Part shown: positions 8,337 through 16,889 of the stretch, piece by piece
How the letters are laid out: every line of letters starts with the position of its first letter
Numbering within the stretch: position 1 is the first letter of the stretch
NCBI RefSeq assembly: GCF_024213665.1
Contig: NZ_JANAVP010000011.1
Span: 124,001 to 188,000 of the forward strand
DNA from: Streptomyces sp. A3M-1-3
GTDB taxonomy: Bacteria; Actinomycetota; Actinomycetes; Streptomycetales; Streptomycetaceae
Direction of reading: 5' to 3'
Length of the DNA: 64,000 bases
Translations under genes and position numbers: made by a program
Notes under the pieces: model-generated
Told to the model about the DNA's origin: nothing
Databases searched by the model: none
The model's input: the letters and a program-made list of their open reading frames with translations, nothing else

Positions 8337-9683
8337 CTACGAGGTGCGGCGGGTCGCGCGCATCCGCAGGTTCCCGGGGCCCGGCACGATGGTCAGGGTG
8401 GGGCGGATCGGCGGGCCGGGGACGTGCTCCAGTCGCCAGTGCGCGAGAACGGTGGCCAGGACGAGCGTCGCCTGGATGGTGCCGAACTCGTCTCCGATGC
8501 ACTTGCGTGCACCGCCGCCGAAGGGGATGTAGGAGTGCCGCGGAGGCTGCGGACGCGCTGGGTCCCAGCGGTCGGGGTCGAAGCGGTCCGGATGGTCGTA
8601 GACACCGCTCTGGTGGTGGATCACGTACGGCGCGTAGACCACGGTGGTGCCCGCGGGCAGGAGATGGCGGCCGAGGGCGGTGTCGCTGGTGACGCTCCGC
8701 GCGCACAGCCAGGGCAGGGGGTAGAGCCGGAGCGTCTCGGCGATGACCCGGCCGGTCAGCTCCAGCCTGTCGAGGGCGTCGATGCCGAGCGGAGCGGTGG
8801 CGAGCGCGGCGTCGATCTCGGCGTGCACCCGGGCCTGCACGGCGGGGTGGCGGGCCAGCAGGTGCAGGGCCCAGGACACCGTGACGGCGCTCGTCTCGGT
8901 GCCGGCGACGAAGAAGGTGACGACCTGGTCGCCGATTTCGGTGTCGGTCAGGCCACGGCCGGCGCCGCTGCCCTCCGGGTCCCGGGCGGCCAGCAGTGCG
9001 GACAGCAGGTCGCCGCGGTCGATGCCCTCCCGCCGGCGCTCGACGATCAGCGCGTGCAGGGTCCGGTGAATGCGCGCGCTGACCCGGCGGAAGCGGCGGT
9101 TGCGGGGGGTGGGAAGCCGTGCGAGCCACGGCGGGGTCACCGTGGCCCGGTAGATCCCGGCCATGATCGTGTCGAGGTCCGCCAGGGACAGGGCCCGGGA
9201 CGCGGTCAGCGTGCCGGCGAACAGCGTGGCCGACAGCGACCTCATGGTGATGTCCTTCATCTCCCCGGGGATGTCCACCACTTGGCCCTCCCGCCACCCG
9301 CGACACACGGCGTCGGCCTGTTCGGCCATCGTCGCCGCGTATCCGGGCATACGGGAGCGGTGAAAGGCGGGCTGGATCAGCCGCCGCTGCCGACGGTGCC
9401 GGCTGTGCGGACACGTAGCCAGTCCGTCCCCTAGCGCCGCCCGGCCGTCGCGCTCGAACAGCCCGCCCGCCTTGTCGAAGGTGCGGTCGTCCGTCAGTAC
9501 CCGGGCGACGAGTTCCGGATCGCACACCATGACCGCGCGCAGCGGCCCGAGCCGGATCTGGACCAGGTCTCCATGGTCGGGCACGGAGGCCAGAAAACCC
9601 ATGGGGTTGCGCAGCAGGGCCCAAGTGTGCCCCAGGACCGGGAAGCTCCCAGGCGCTTCGGGGAGATTGCACGTGCTGATCAC
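8337..9683 (-). CDS. Cytochrome P450, terpenoid tailoring
   Basis: A 448-residue P450 with AGTETSAVTVSW (I-helix), AETLRLYP (K-helix ExxR) and FGGGARKCIGDEF with heme Cys near 395. It begins at GTG 9683; a GAGAGA stretch lies about eleven bases upstream. It is more like the P450 at 10565-11983 (shared GHT/GHAP N-terminus, HRRQRxLxQPAF, PRHxYxPFGGG) than the one at 1641-2990, so these two look like an older duplication within the cluster. It follows the methyltransferase by 39 bases on the same strand. The likely role is oxidation of the terpene scaffold; regiochemistry cannot be read. Confidence 0.92.
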   Translation of the reverse strand: MISTCNLPEAPGSFPVLGHTWALLRNPMGFLASVPDHGDLVQIRLGPLRAVMVCDPELVARVLTDDRTFDKAGGLFERDGRAALGDGLATCPHSRHRRQRRLIQPAFHRSRMPGYAATMAEQADAVCRGWREGQVVDIPGEMKDITMRSLSATLFAGTLTASRALSLADLDTIMAGIYRATVTPPWLARLPTPRNRRFRRVSARIHRTLHALIVERRREGIDRGDLLSALLAARDPEGSGAGRGLTDTEIGDQVVTFFVAGTETSAVTVSWALHLLARHPAVQARVHAEIDAALATAPLGIDALDRLELTGRVIAETLRLYPLPWLCARSVTSDTALGRHLLPAGTTVVYAPYVIHHQSGVYDHPDRFDPDRWDPARPQPPRHSYIPFGGGARKCIGDEFGTIQATLVLATVLAHWRLEHVPGPPIRPTLTIVPGPGNLRMRATRRTS

Positions 9684-9722
9684 GTTCGTTCGTGTCTCTC
9701 AATCTGGGAAGCGTGGCGAGCG

Positions 9723-10556
9723 TCAGGGGCGACGCGCGGTGATGAGTGCGTAGTGCACTCCCGGATGAAGGCCGATGATCCCGTTCAGCTCCACATACCG
9801 ATGGAGCTGCCCGCGCGTCTCCTCATCGAGGTCGAACTCGTCGGCGATGTTCTGCATCGCGTCCGCGATCAGCCGGTGGCTGCGGCGGACGTTGCCGGTG
9901 ATGTCGTCCAGCCCGGTCACCTCCAGACCGGCCGCGGCCAAGTGCTGCTGGTACTCGCCCGCCCCGGGCAGCGGCGGGAGCCGGAAGGCCCGGAAGACGG
10001 GATTCATGACGTCGGTCTCCGGCGGAGAGAAGCCGCGGTCCTGGTAGAAGTCGAGCACCACCAGACGCGCTCCCGGGGACAGTGTCCGGGCGATCTCCGC
10101 CACGGCTCCGGCACGGTCGGCCATGTGCAGCAGCGACTCGATGGCGTAGGCGCCGTCGAACCGGCCGTCCGGAAAGGGCAGCTCCATGGCGTCGGCGAGC
10201 TGGAACGAGGCCCGGCCCGCGCCCGGTCCCGCCCCGGGGCGTGCCTGCGCCAGCCGGACCTGATGCGCGCTGACGGTGATGCCGGTGACGTGGACCCGGT
10301 GCCGGCCGGCGATCCGGACGGCGGACCGGCCGCTGCCGCAGCCCACGTCCAGCACCTCGGTGCCCGGCGCGGGGGCGAGTAGGTCGGCGACCGTGTCGGT
10401 GATCCGGTCGGTGGCCTGCGTGGCGGTGGCGTCGTCCTGGTCATCGGTCCAGAAGCCGAGATGCAGGTTGTCGCCCAGGTGACGGGTGAACAGATCGTTG
10501 AACCGGTCGTACATCGCGCCGACATCGGTCGGACCGGGAACCTGGGGCGCCGTCAT
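9723..10556 (-). CDS. SAM-dependent methyltransferase (class I)
   Basis: A 277-residue class I methyltransferase with the SAM-binding motif LDVGCGSGRSAVRIA near residues 67-80 and an acidic post-motif loop (ADAMELPFPDGRFD). The N-terminal MYDRFNDLF block resembles small-molecule O- or C-methyltransferases of natural product clusters. ATG 10556 begins nine bases after the stop of the upstream P450 and agrees with the start of the homologous block; the longer open frame is a shadow of the P450 gene. It may methylate an alcohol or acid generated by the P450s, or, less likely, the prenyl chain itself. Confidence 0.85.
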   Translation of the reverse strand: MTAPQVPGPTDVGAMYDRFNDLFTRHLGDNLHLGFWTDDQDDATATQATDRITDTVADLLAPAPGTEVLDVGCGSGRSAVRIAGRHRVHVTGITVSAHQVRLAQARPGAGPGAGRASFQLADAMELPFPDGRFDGAYAIESLLHMADRAGAVAEIARTLSPGARLVVLDFYQDRGFSPPETDVMNPVFRAFRLPPLPGAGEYQQHLAAAGLEVTGLDDITGNVRRSHRLIADAMQNIADEFDLDEETRGQLHRYVELNGIIGLHPGVHYALITARRP

Positions 10557-10564
10557 GGCAGCGG

Positions 10565-11983
10565 TCACCGCCTTCGCGGAACGGGTCCCCGCGGGGACGA
10601 GGTCGGTTGGAACGGTGCACGGCCCGGCCGGGCCGTCACGCGCAGGCGCAGCCCGCGGGGCCGCAGTTCGATGCCCGGGTACGCCGTCACGGGCTGGCCG
10701 GCGACGGGATGCAGGTGCCACCGAGCGGTGAGGGTGGCCAGCGCCAGGACCGCTTCCCTGAGGGCGAATTGGTCGCCGATGCATTTGCGGGTCCCGCCGC
10801 CGAAGGGGAGATACGTGTGGCGCGGGGGCTGCGGTCGGCGGGAGTCGTCCCACCGATCTGGATCGAATCGCTGGGGGTTCTCGTACAGGTCGCCGCGGTG
10901 ATGGATGGCGTAGGGACTGTAGAAGACGGTGGTTCCGGCAGGCAGCCGGTGGCAGCCCAGGACGGTGTCGACGGCGACGACGCGGGGGACCAGCCATGCC
11001 GGGGGGAAAAGCCGCAGCGTCTCGGTCACGATCCGGCCCGTCAGCGGCAGTTCGGGCAGGTGGTTCAGGAGCGCCGGACCGCCTGACAGGACATCGTCGA
11101 CCTCGGTGTGCAGGCGGCGCTGAATGTCGGGATGCTGCGCCAGCAGGTGCAGCGCCCAGGCCAGCGTGGCGGCGGTGGTGTCGGTTCCCGCGCCGAGCAG
11201 CGCCATGGCCTGATCACCGATCTCGGCCTCGGTGAAGCCGCTGTGGGGTGGGCGGCGCGTGGTCTCCCGGTCGGTGCCGCCGCCGGACGCCAGCAGCGCC
11301 GACAGCAGGTCGCCGTGATCGGTGCCGTCGGCACGGCGTCCGGAGATGATGACGGCAAGGTCGCCGCGCAGCCGGTCGGCCGCCCGGACGATCATGCGCT
11401 TGCGTAGGCCGGGCAGCCACGCCAGCCAGTTCGGCACGATGCCGTGCAGGAACGAGCCGCCGAAGATGGTGCTCAGGTCGGCGATCGCCCGACGCTGGAC
11501 CGGCAGTGGCATTTCGTCGGCGAACATCGTCTCCATGAGCGTGCTCATGGTGATCCGCTGTATTTCGGCGAGCACGTCCACCACCTGGCCACCGTGCCAG
11601 TCGCCGGCGACGGCAGAAGCGCGTCGCGACATGACACGGCCGTAGGCCGGGAACCGGTCGCGGGCGAAGGCCGGCTGCACCAGATGGCGCTGGCGCCGGT
11701 GCTGTCCGTGCACGCAGGTGGCGAGATTGGGTCCGGCCAGCTCGCGCGCCAGCCCGAAGAACGGACCGCCCTTGTCGAAGATGTGATCGCTGCGCAGCAT
11801 CTCCCTGGTCAGCTCCGGATCACAGACCACGACCCCACGCAGCGGACCGAGCCGGACGCCGACCAGGTCGCCGTGGGCGGGCAGCGTGCGGAGGAATTCC
11901 AGTACGCCCCGCAGCAGCTGGGGAGCGTGCCCGACCAAGGGCAGACCGCCGGGGGCCTGCGGCACCGTGTTCGCCTTCGTCAT
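10565..11983 (-). CDS. Cytochrome P450, first gene of the minus-strand terpenoid run
   Basis: A 472-residue P450 with GAGTDTTAATLAW (I-helix), TETLRLFP and FGGGTRKCIGDQF (heme Cys near 401). ATG 11983 has GGAGAG five bases upstream; the longer frame beginning at 12031 lacks a ribosome site. The tail past the P450 core (about the last 20 residues) is Pro/Arg-rich and probably disordered. It is the first gene of the run and has a 500-base gap upstream that should hold the promoter. It is the closest relative in the window of the P450 at 8337-9683. Confidence 0.92.
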   Translation of the reverse strand: MTKANTVPQAPGGLPLVGHAPQLLRGVLEFLRTLPAHGDLVGVRLGPLRGVVVCDPELTREMLRSDHIFDKGGPFFGLARELAGPNLATCVHGQHRRQRHLVQPAFARDRFPAYGRVMSRRASAVAGDWHGGQVVDVLAEIQRITMSTLMETMFADEMPLPVQRRAIADLSTIFGGSFLHGIVPNWLAWLPGLRKRMIVRAADRLRGDLAVIISGRRADGTDHGDLLSALLASGGGTDRETTRRPPHSGFTEAEIGDQAMALLGAGTDTTAATLAWALHLLAQHPDIQRRLHTEVDDVLSGGPALLNHLPELPLTGRIVTETLRLFPPAWLVPRVVAVDTVLGCHRLPAGTTVFYSPYAIHHRGDLYENPQRFDPDRWDDSRRPQPPRHTYLPFGGGTRKCIGDQFALREAVLALATLTARWHLHPVAGQPVTAYPGIELRPRGLRLRVTARPGRAPFQPTSSPRGPVPRRR

Positions 11984-12485
11984 GATCACTCTCCGGACAT
12001 GTGCGGACGGGCCGGCCCTCGCACACCGCAAGGCTCCCGCCGTGCGTTACCTTACATAGGACGTCGCAATGAGTGACGAAGAGTCACCGAACGTGTCGAA
12101 GGTTGATGAGGAAAGTCCGGACGTCTTGGGTACCGCCCGTACGGTCTCCGCGTGGACGTGTCGGCCGAGGCGCCGGAGCGCGTCCGCGCCGTGGCGTCGG
12201 GTGCCGTGTTCTGGGGAGCAGTGGCGGCCTGTGGCTCGGGGCGCGATCTGTCCGGGGTGGGCCCGACCGCCCGAGCAGCTGATGTGCCTGGCCCCGCTCC
12301 CCGGGGCCGCCCGACGTACATCCGCAGTCGCGGGACGCGGCTCGCTGTCAAGGGTGCAGCGAAGCGGAATCGCGCAGCGACGCGACGCAGAAGCGCCCTT
12401 TACAGGGAGTCGGGGCACGCCAGACTCTCAAGCCGGGCGGCCCCGGGTTACGCCGAACCACGCGCACCCGCTCCCGTCACCCCCC
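11984..12485. other. Intergenic region ahead of the terpenoid run; no gene supported
   Basis: About 500 bases separate the first terpenoid P450 from the convergent end of the FUSC gene. The part next to the P450 (11984-12110) is less GC-rich and should contain its promoter; it holds CGCAATGAGT (12065-12074) and a small dyad GTGAC/GTCAC (12073-12077 and 12083-12087). Short open frames exist on both strands (for example minus 12047-12418), but their Arg/Pro/Ser composition and lack of ribosome sites argue against coding. I see no RNA gene. Confidence 0.5.
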
Positions 12486-14483
12486 TCAGCGGCGCGGGGA
12501 TGCGATGGCTCGGGCTGCTGTTACTTCCTGGGCCAGCGGGGTCAGTACGCTGTGCTGGTTTGTCGCCGGGGCGGTGCGGACCTCCACCAGCGTGTCGCTG
12601 CTGCGCAGGTTCGCCGCCAACTCCCTTAGCTGGCCCGTGATTCCGTCGACCTCCGCCGGGGCCGGGCCGTCCGCACCGTGGTCCACCCGGACTCGCGCCG
12701 CCGTCGTCGCGTCGACGATCCGCTCGACCGCGACGACCAGTGGCCACCACGCGGCGGCCCGCGCCCCCATGGGCGGGGGTTCGGTCAGTGCCCGCTGGAA
12801 CTCGGACCGTACGACCGACAGATCGCGATAGATCCGGCGGCGCGCCCGCACCCGCGCCGCCTGGTCCTCCGCGACCTCCGTCGCGAACGCCTGCTCGACA
12901 TAGCGCGCCGCATCGTCGACCGCGTCCGCCAGCCGGTCCCCGATCCGCGTGTGCCAGCTCTCGGGCCACAGCAGATAGCCCGCGACCAGCGCGATCGCGC
13001 AGCCGATGAGGCTGTCCACCAGGCGCGGCAGCAGTAGACCCGTGCCCTCCCGGTTCAGGAGGTCGGAGAGCAGCAGGATCACCGGCGTGATGGCCGCGGT
13101 CTGGAACGCGTACCCCTTCGTCGAGAACGCCGGGATCAGCGCCGCCAGCACCACCATCACCGGCACGTCCCACCAGCCGCGCGGCACCTCCGCGAGCACC
13201 GCCGTTGCGACGACCAGACCCGCCGCCGTGCCGAGGGCGCGCAGTACGGCCCGCGAGAAGACCGACCCGAAGTCCGGCTTGAGGACGAACGTGACCGTGA
13301 GCGCCACCCAGTACGAGCGCGGCACGGCCACCAGCGAGACCAGGGACTGCGCCAGGCCGATGCACAGCGCGAGCCGCAGCCCGTAGCGCCAGGACGCCCC
13401 GGACAACAAGACGCCCCGCGCCCCTCGCCGCAGCCGTACGCCAAGCGCCGCCGGCCGGCCGAGTCGGTCGTCCGCGTAGAGAGAGTCCGGTTCGCTCTCG
13501 TGTACGACCGCCGCCGCGTGCCGCAGCGCGGCGTCGACCGCCCGTTCCGAAGGGGTCCGGGGCGTGGGCAGCTCCCACTCCACCGTCCCTGTGCGGCCCT
13601 CCTCGACGGCATCGGCCAGGTCCCGTACGGCGGACGGGATCGGGTCGGGCAGCGGCCGGCCGCGCAGCCGGGCGGCCAGATGGGCGGCGGGCGCCGCCTC
13701 GACGAGCGGGATGACCACGTTGAGCTGGGCCAGCAGCCGTACCAGCGCCGCACTGCGGCCGTGGTTGCGCATGCGCCGGGCGAGGATCAGGTCGTACGCC
13801 TGGTTGAGCGACTGGGTGACGTCCTGGCGGCGGTCGTCGTACTCCTCCGTACCCGCGGCCTCCAGCAACGCGGCGAGCGACCGGTATGTGGCCGCGACCG
13901 CGGCCCGCTCCGGCACCCCGCCGCGCACCGGCCACCCCAGCAGGGTCAGCAGCAGCACGAACATCCCGCCGAGAAACAGCAGGACCGGGGCCTTCCACCA
14001 CGGCTCCGGCATCGGCAGGCCCGCTCCGACGACGGCGTTGAGCAGGAGCACCAGCCCGGATACGGACGCGACCGCGCCGATCGACGAGATCATGCCGGAG
14101 ACGAGCGCGACCAGGGTGAGCACGGCGACCGCGAGCCAGCCCTCGCCATACACGAGGGTGCCGAGCGTGACGCCGATCGCGCCGAAGGTCTGCGGCACGG
14201 CGATGTTGAGGATCCGCATCCGGTACGCGTCGGCGGTGTCGCCGATGACCCCGGACAGCGCCCCCATCGAGACAAGCGCCCCGTACACCGGCCGGCCGGT
14301 GGCCAGGCCGACTGCCAGGGGCGCGGACAGGGCGACACCGGCGCGGGCCATGGCCGCCCACCGGAGGGAGGCGGGCTGCGGACGCAGGCCCTTCAGCAGC
14401 CACTCCGGCGGAGCCAGCGGAACCAGGGGCCCCTTGTCCGGCCCTTTGCCCGGCCCCTTGTCCGGCCCCTTGTCCCTGCTCAC
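12486..14483 (-). CDS. FUSC-family inner membrane protein
   Basis: A 665-residue membrane protein of the FUSC (fusaric-acid-resistance/YccS-like) type: two blocks of about six hydrophobic helices (roughly residues 45-185 and 345-490), each followed by a cytoplasmic helical region. The central repeat contains SYWVALTVTFVLKPDFGSV, the conserved YW...T motif of the family. Translation starts at GTG 14483, which overlaps the TGA of the upstream endonuclease-like gene (GTGA), so the two are coupled. The N-terminus has a KGP-rich repeat. FUSC proteins are putative aromatic-acid effluxers; the substrate here is unknown. Confidence 0.85.
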   Translation of the reverse strand: MSRDKGPDKGPGKGPDKGPLVPLAPPEWLLKGLRPQPASLRWAAMARAGVALSAPLAVGLATGRPVYGALVSMGALSGVIGDTADAYRMRILNIAVPQTFGAIGVTLGTLVYGEGWLAVAVLTLVALVSGMISSIGAVASVSGLVLLLNAVVGAGLPMPEPWWKAPVLLFLGGMFVLLLTLLGWPVRGGVPERAAVAATYRSLAALLEAAGTEEYDDRRQDVTQSLNQAYDLILARRMRNHGRSAALVRLLAQLNVVIPLVEAAPAAHLAARLRGRPLPDPIPSAVRDLADAVEEGRTGTVEWELPTPRTPSERAVDAALRHAAAVVHESEPDSLYADDRLGRPAALGVRLRRGARGVLLSGASWRYGLRLALCIGLAQSLVSLVAVPRSYWVALTVTFVLKPDFGSVFSRAVLRALGTAAGLVVATAVLAEVPRGWWDVPVMVVLAALIPAFSTKGYAFQTAAITPVILLLSDLLNREGTGLLLPRLVDSLIGCAIALVAGYLLWPESWHTRIGDRLADAVDDAARYVEQAFATEVAEDQAARVRARRRIYRDLSVVRSEFQRALTEPPPMGARAAAWWPLVVAVERIVDATTAARVRVDHGADGPAPAEVDGITGQLRELAANLRSSDTLVEVRTAPATNQHSVLTPLAQEVTAARAIASPRR

Positions 14484-15586
14484 GGGCGGCCGTTCCTGCC
14501 CATGTCGTACAGGTCCACTTCCACCAGCAGAGTCCGGTGGTCGGTGTTCGCGAGGTCCAGGAAGCGTGCCGACCGGGCCCGGAAGTCGCCGCTGACCAGC
14601 ACATGGTCGATCTGCGTCCCCGGCATCAGGGCGCTGTCCGCCGGCCAGGACGGCGTACGGGACCGGCCGGCGAGGCGGGCACTGTCGTGCAGGCCGCCCG
14701 CGTCGAGGAGGGCGCGGAAGGCGGCGTGGTCCTGGGAGGCGTTGAAGTCGCCCGCGAGGAGGGCGGGCCGGCCCTTCACTCCGGCGGCGTAGCTGCGCAG
14801 CGCGCCGAGTTCGCTTCGCCACATGGCCACTCCGCCGGGGATCGGCGGCAGCGGATGGGCGAGCTGGAGGTGTACGGACCGGCCGCCGATCTCCGCCACC
14901 GCACCCGGCATCGCGAGGACACCGGGCACGCCGGCCGCGGCGCGCAGCGGGTGGACGCTGAGGATCGCGGAGCCCTCCGCGCCGCCCGCCTCGACCACCT
15001 CTCGGTACGGGTAGTCCTTGCGCGGGATGCGGGATTCGAGCGCGCCCGAGCACGTGTAGTCGCACTCCTGGACGAAGACGAGGTCGGGCTTCTCGCGCCG
15101 GACGGTGTCCACCAACCCCTCGGCCGCGCCGCCGAATTCGACGTTCGCGGTCAGGACGCGCAGGTGGGCGACGACCCGACCGTGCGCCTCGGTCGCGTCC
15201 GCGCCGTACGGGCGTACGAACCAGCCGATGGCGGCGAGCGCGACGAGCGCCCAGACCAGGCCGGTGCGCCGGCGGGCCGCGGCGGCGAGCAGCAGCCCGA
15301 GCCCGGCCGGGGCGAACAGCCAGGGGAGGAAGGCGAGGAGCTGCGGCACGGGCGTGACGCCGTCCGCGTCCGCCGCGCGGAAACCGATGAGCACGCTGAC
15401 TCCGGCCAGGAGCACCGCGGCGGACCGGGCGGCGATCCGCTGCCACGCGGGCGGGGGAGGCGAGGGCGCCGCCACCTCGGGGGCATCGGTCACGCCGCTC
15501 ACGCCGGTCGCATCGGTCAGATCGGTCGGATCGGTCACGTCCCGCGCGTCGCCGTCCGCGTTCACCACACTGTCCGCGCTGTCCAC
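14480..15586 (-). CDS. Membrane-anchored endonuclease/exonuclease/phosphatase-family protein
   Basis: A 368-residue protein with a Thr/Asp-rich cytoplasmic start, three hydrophobic segments (about residues 50-125) and a C-terminal EEP phosphodiesterase domain facing outward. Catalytic signatures are visible in order: LTANVEFGG, FVQECD (metal Glu), GDFNAS (Asp/Asn), IDHVLVS and TDHRTL (catalytic His). The topology matches the common actinobacterial EEP proteins with three N-terminal helices. It is co-translated with the FUSC gene. The substrate may be a phosphodiester or a phospholipid headgroup; the family is too broad to say. Confidence 0.87.
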   Translation of the reverse strand: MDSADSVVNADGDARDVTDPTDLTDATGVSGVTDAPEVAAPSPPPPAWQRIAARSAAVLLAGVSVLIGFRAADADGVTPVPQLLAFLPWLFAPAGLGLLLAAAARRRTGLVWALVALAAIGWFVRPYGADATEAHGRVVAHLRVLTANVEFGGAAEGLVDTVRREKPDLVFVQECDYTCSGALESRIPRKDYPYREVVEAGGAEGSAILSVHPLRAAAGVPGVLAMPGAVAEIGGRSVHLQLAHPLPPIPGGVAMWRSELGALRSYAAGVKGRPALLAGDFNASQDHAAFRALLDAGGLHDSARLAGRSRTPSWPADSALMPGTQIDHVLVSGDFRARSARFLDLANTDHRTLLVEVDLYDMGRNGRP

Positions 15587-15643
15587 TGGAGCAGGCCTCT
15601 CGTTCGCCGATGCCCGACTTCCGATTCTCCCGCAGCCACGAGC

Positions 15644-16318
15644 TCAGGCCTGCCGGGGCGCGTACTCCTGTAGCGCGCTGATCAGCATCTCCACGCCGAA
15701 CGTGAACTCCGCCTCGAAGTCGACCGCCGCCAGGACCGGCGCGACCCGCTCCACCGCCGGGAAACCGCAGCCGGCCAGGCGGGCCGTGCGCTTGCCCACC
15801 GCGGCCTCCTCCGTCCCGCTGAAGGTGGGCGAGGCGTTCGCCTCGCGCAGCAGCGAGCCGATCTGGTACGCGATGAACGTCCGCAGCGCGTGCACGGCCG
15901 TCGCCTCGTCGAACCCGCGGTCCAGCAGGATCGACAGGACCGTGTCGATCGGCGCCAGCACGGTGGGGGAGGACAGCTGGCGGGAGAGGACCAGCTCGCA
16001 GGCGCGCGGATGGCGCAGCGAGGACCGCCGCATGTTGTGCGCGACCGTCCGTACGCCGTCCTCCCAGCTGCCCTCGAAGCGCAGCGGGAAGTTCAGCTCC
16101 ATGGTGATGTACTCCGTGACGCCGTCCAGGATGTCCGCCTTGCCGCGCACATGGTTGTAGAGCGACATGGCCTGAACATCGAGGTCAGCGCCGATGCGGC
16201 GCATGCTGACCGCGTCCACGCCCTCGTCGTCGATGATCCGCAGCGCGGCGGCGACGATCCGCTCCCGGTTCAACGGCGGTCGCGCCGCGGCCACTTGGGT
16301 GTGCGAGCCGGTGGACAT
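15644..16318 (-). CDS. TetR-family transcriptional regulator
   Basis: A 224-residue TetR regulator. The N-terminal helix-turn-helix is clear (ERIVAAALRIIDDEG, then VSMRRIGADLDVQAMSLYNHV), followed by a ligand-binding domain of the TetR-C type. It is divergent from a SnoaL-like gene and a lactonase-like gene; the 100-base gap carries two palindromes (16353-16367 and 16387-16399) that fit TetR operators. I infer autorepression and control of the divergent pair. The inducer is unknown. Confidence 0.92.
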   Translation of the reverse strand: MSTGSHTQVAAARPPLNRERIVAAALRIIDDEGVDAVSMRRIGADLDVQAMSLYNHVRGKADILDGVTEYITMELNFPLRFEGSWEDGVRTVAHNMRRSSLRHPRACELVLSRQLSSPTVLAPIDTVLSILLDRGFDEATAVHALRTFIAYQIGSLLREANASPTFSGTEEAAVGKRTARLAGCGFPAVERVAPVLAAVDFEAEFTFGVEMLISALQEYAPRQA

Positions 16319-16352
16319 GACTGCTCCTCAGGTCGGGCGGACCCATTGACGT

Positions 16353-16399
16353 ACTTACAGCGTAAGTGCTTCGCTCAGATCGCCAACTTACGGTGTAAG
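16353..16399. promoter_or_regulatory. Double palindromic TetR operator
   Basis: Site 1 is ACTTAC-AGC-GTAAGT at 16353-16367, a perfect dyad with a three-base centre. Site 2 is CTTAC-GGT-GTAAG at 16387-16399, the same half-site with a three-base centre. The centres are 33 bases apart, about three helical turns, so two dimers would bind the same face of the DNA. The block lies between the tetR start (16318) and the divergent start (16420). Confidence 0.78.
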
Positions 16400-16419
16400 C
16401 AGGGAAGAGGACACGGTAG

Positions 16420-16875
16420 ATGCGCGCGAGCCCCGCCCACCTCCGCAGGACTGGAGAAGCCCGTGAGGCGCTGGTGTACGAACACATGGGGACCGAGAAC
16501 CGGCACCAGTTCGACACCACGCTGAGCACCTTCGGGCATCCCCGGTACGAAATCATCGCCACCGGGCAGGTCTTCGACGGCGCGGAGGAAGTCGCCGCGT
16601 ACTACAGAAGCTCGCGCACGGCCTTCCCCGACCAGCGCAACAAGGTCGTCTCGCTGCGGCACGCCGAGGACGCCGTCTTCGTGGAGTTCGATCTGATGGG
16701 CACGCATCTCGGCGAGTTGTACGGGTTACCGCCCACCGGCCGCGAGTTCACCTGCCGGATGGTCGCCCTGTTCCTCTTCGAGGGCGAACAACTGGTCTGC
16801 GAGCGCATCTACTTCGACTCCGCGACCATCCTCTCCCAGCTCGGGCTCGTACCTGGGCCACCGCTCTCCACGTGA
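16420..16875 (+). CDS. SnoaL-like (NTF2-fold) protein
   Basis: A 151-residue protein of the SnoaL-like polyketide cyclase/ester cyclase group with an NTF2-like cone fold: an FDGAEEVAAYYRSSRTAFPD segment, then VEFDLMGTH and the closing CRMVALFLFEGE strand. Members act as cyclases, hydrolases or non-enzymatic binders of small hydrophobic molecules. GAGGA lies eight bases before ATG 16420. It overlaps or abuts the lactonase-like gene and is probably repressed by the divergent TetR protein. With no polyketide genes nearby, a detoxification role is more likely than polyketide cyclisation. Confidence 0.8.
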   Translation: MRASPAHLRRTGEAREALVYEHMGTENRHQFDTTLSTFGHPRYEIIATGQVFDGAEEVAAYYRSSRTAFPDQRNKVVSLRHAEDAVFVEFDLMGTHLGELYGLPPTGREFTCRMVALFLFEGEQLVCERIYFDSATILSQLGLVPGPPLST

Positions 16876-16889
16876 CGACGGAGGCACAG

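Noticed and set aside
12047..12418. Possible small gene (123 codons, minus) upstream of the terpenoid P450
   Set aside because: Low-complexity Arg/Ser/Ala content, no ribosome site and no resemblance to known proteins.
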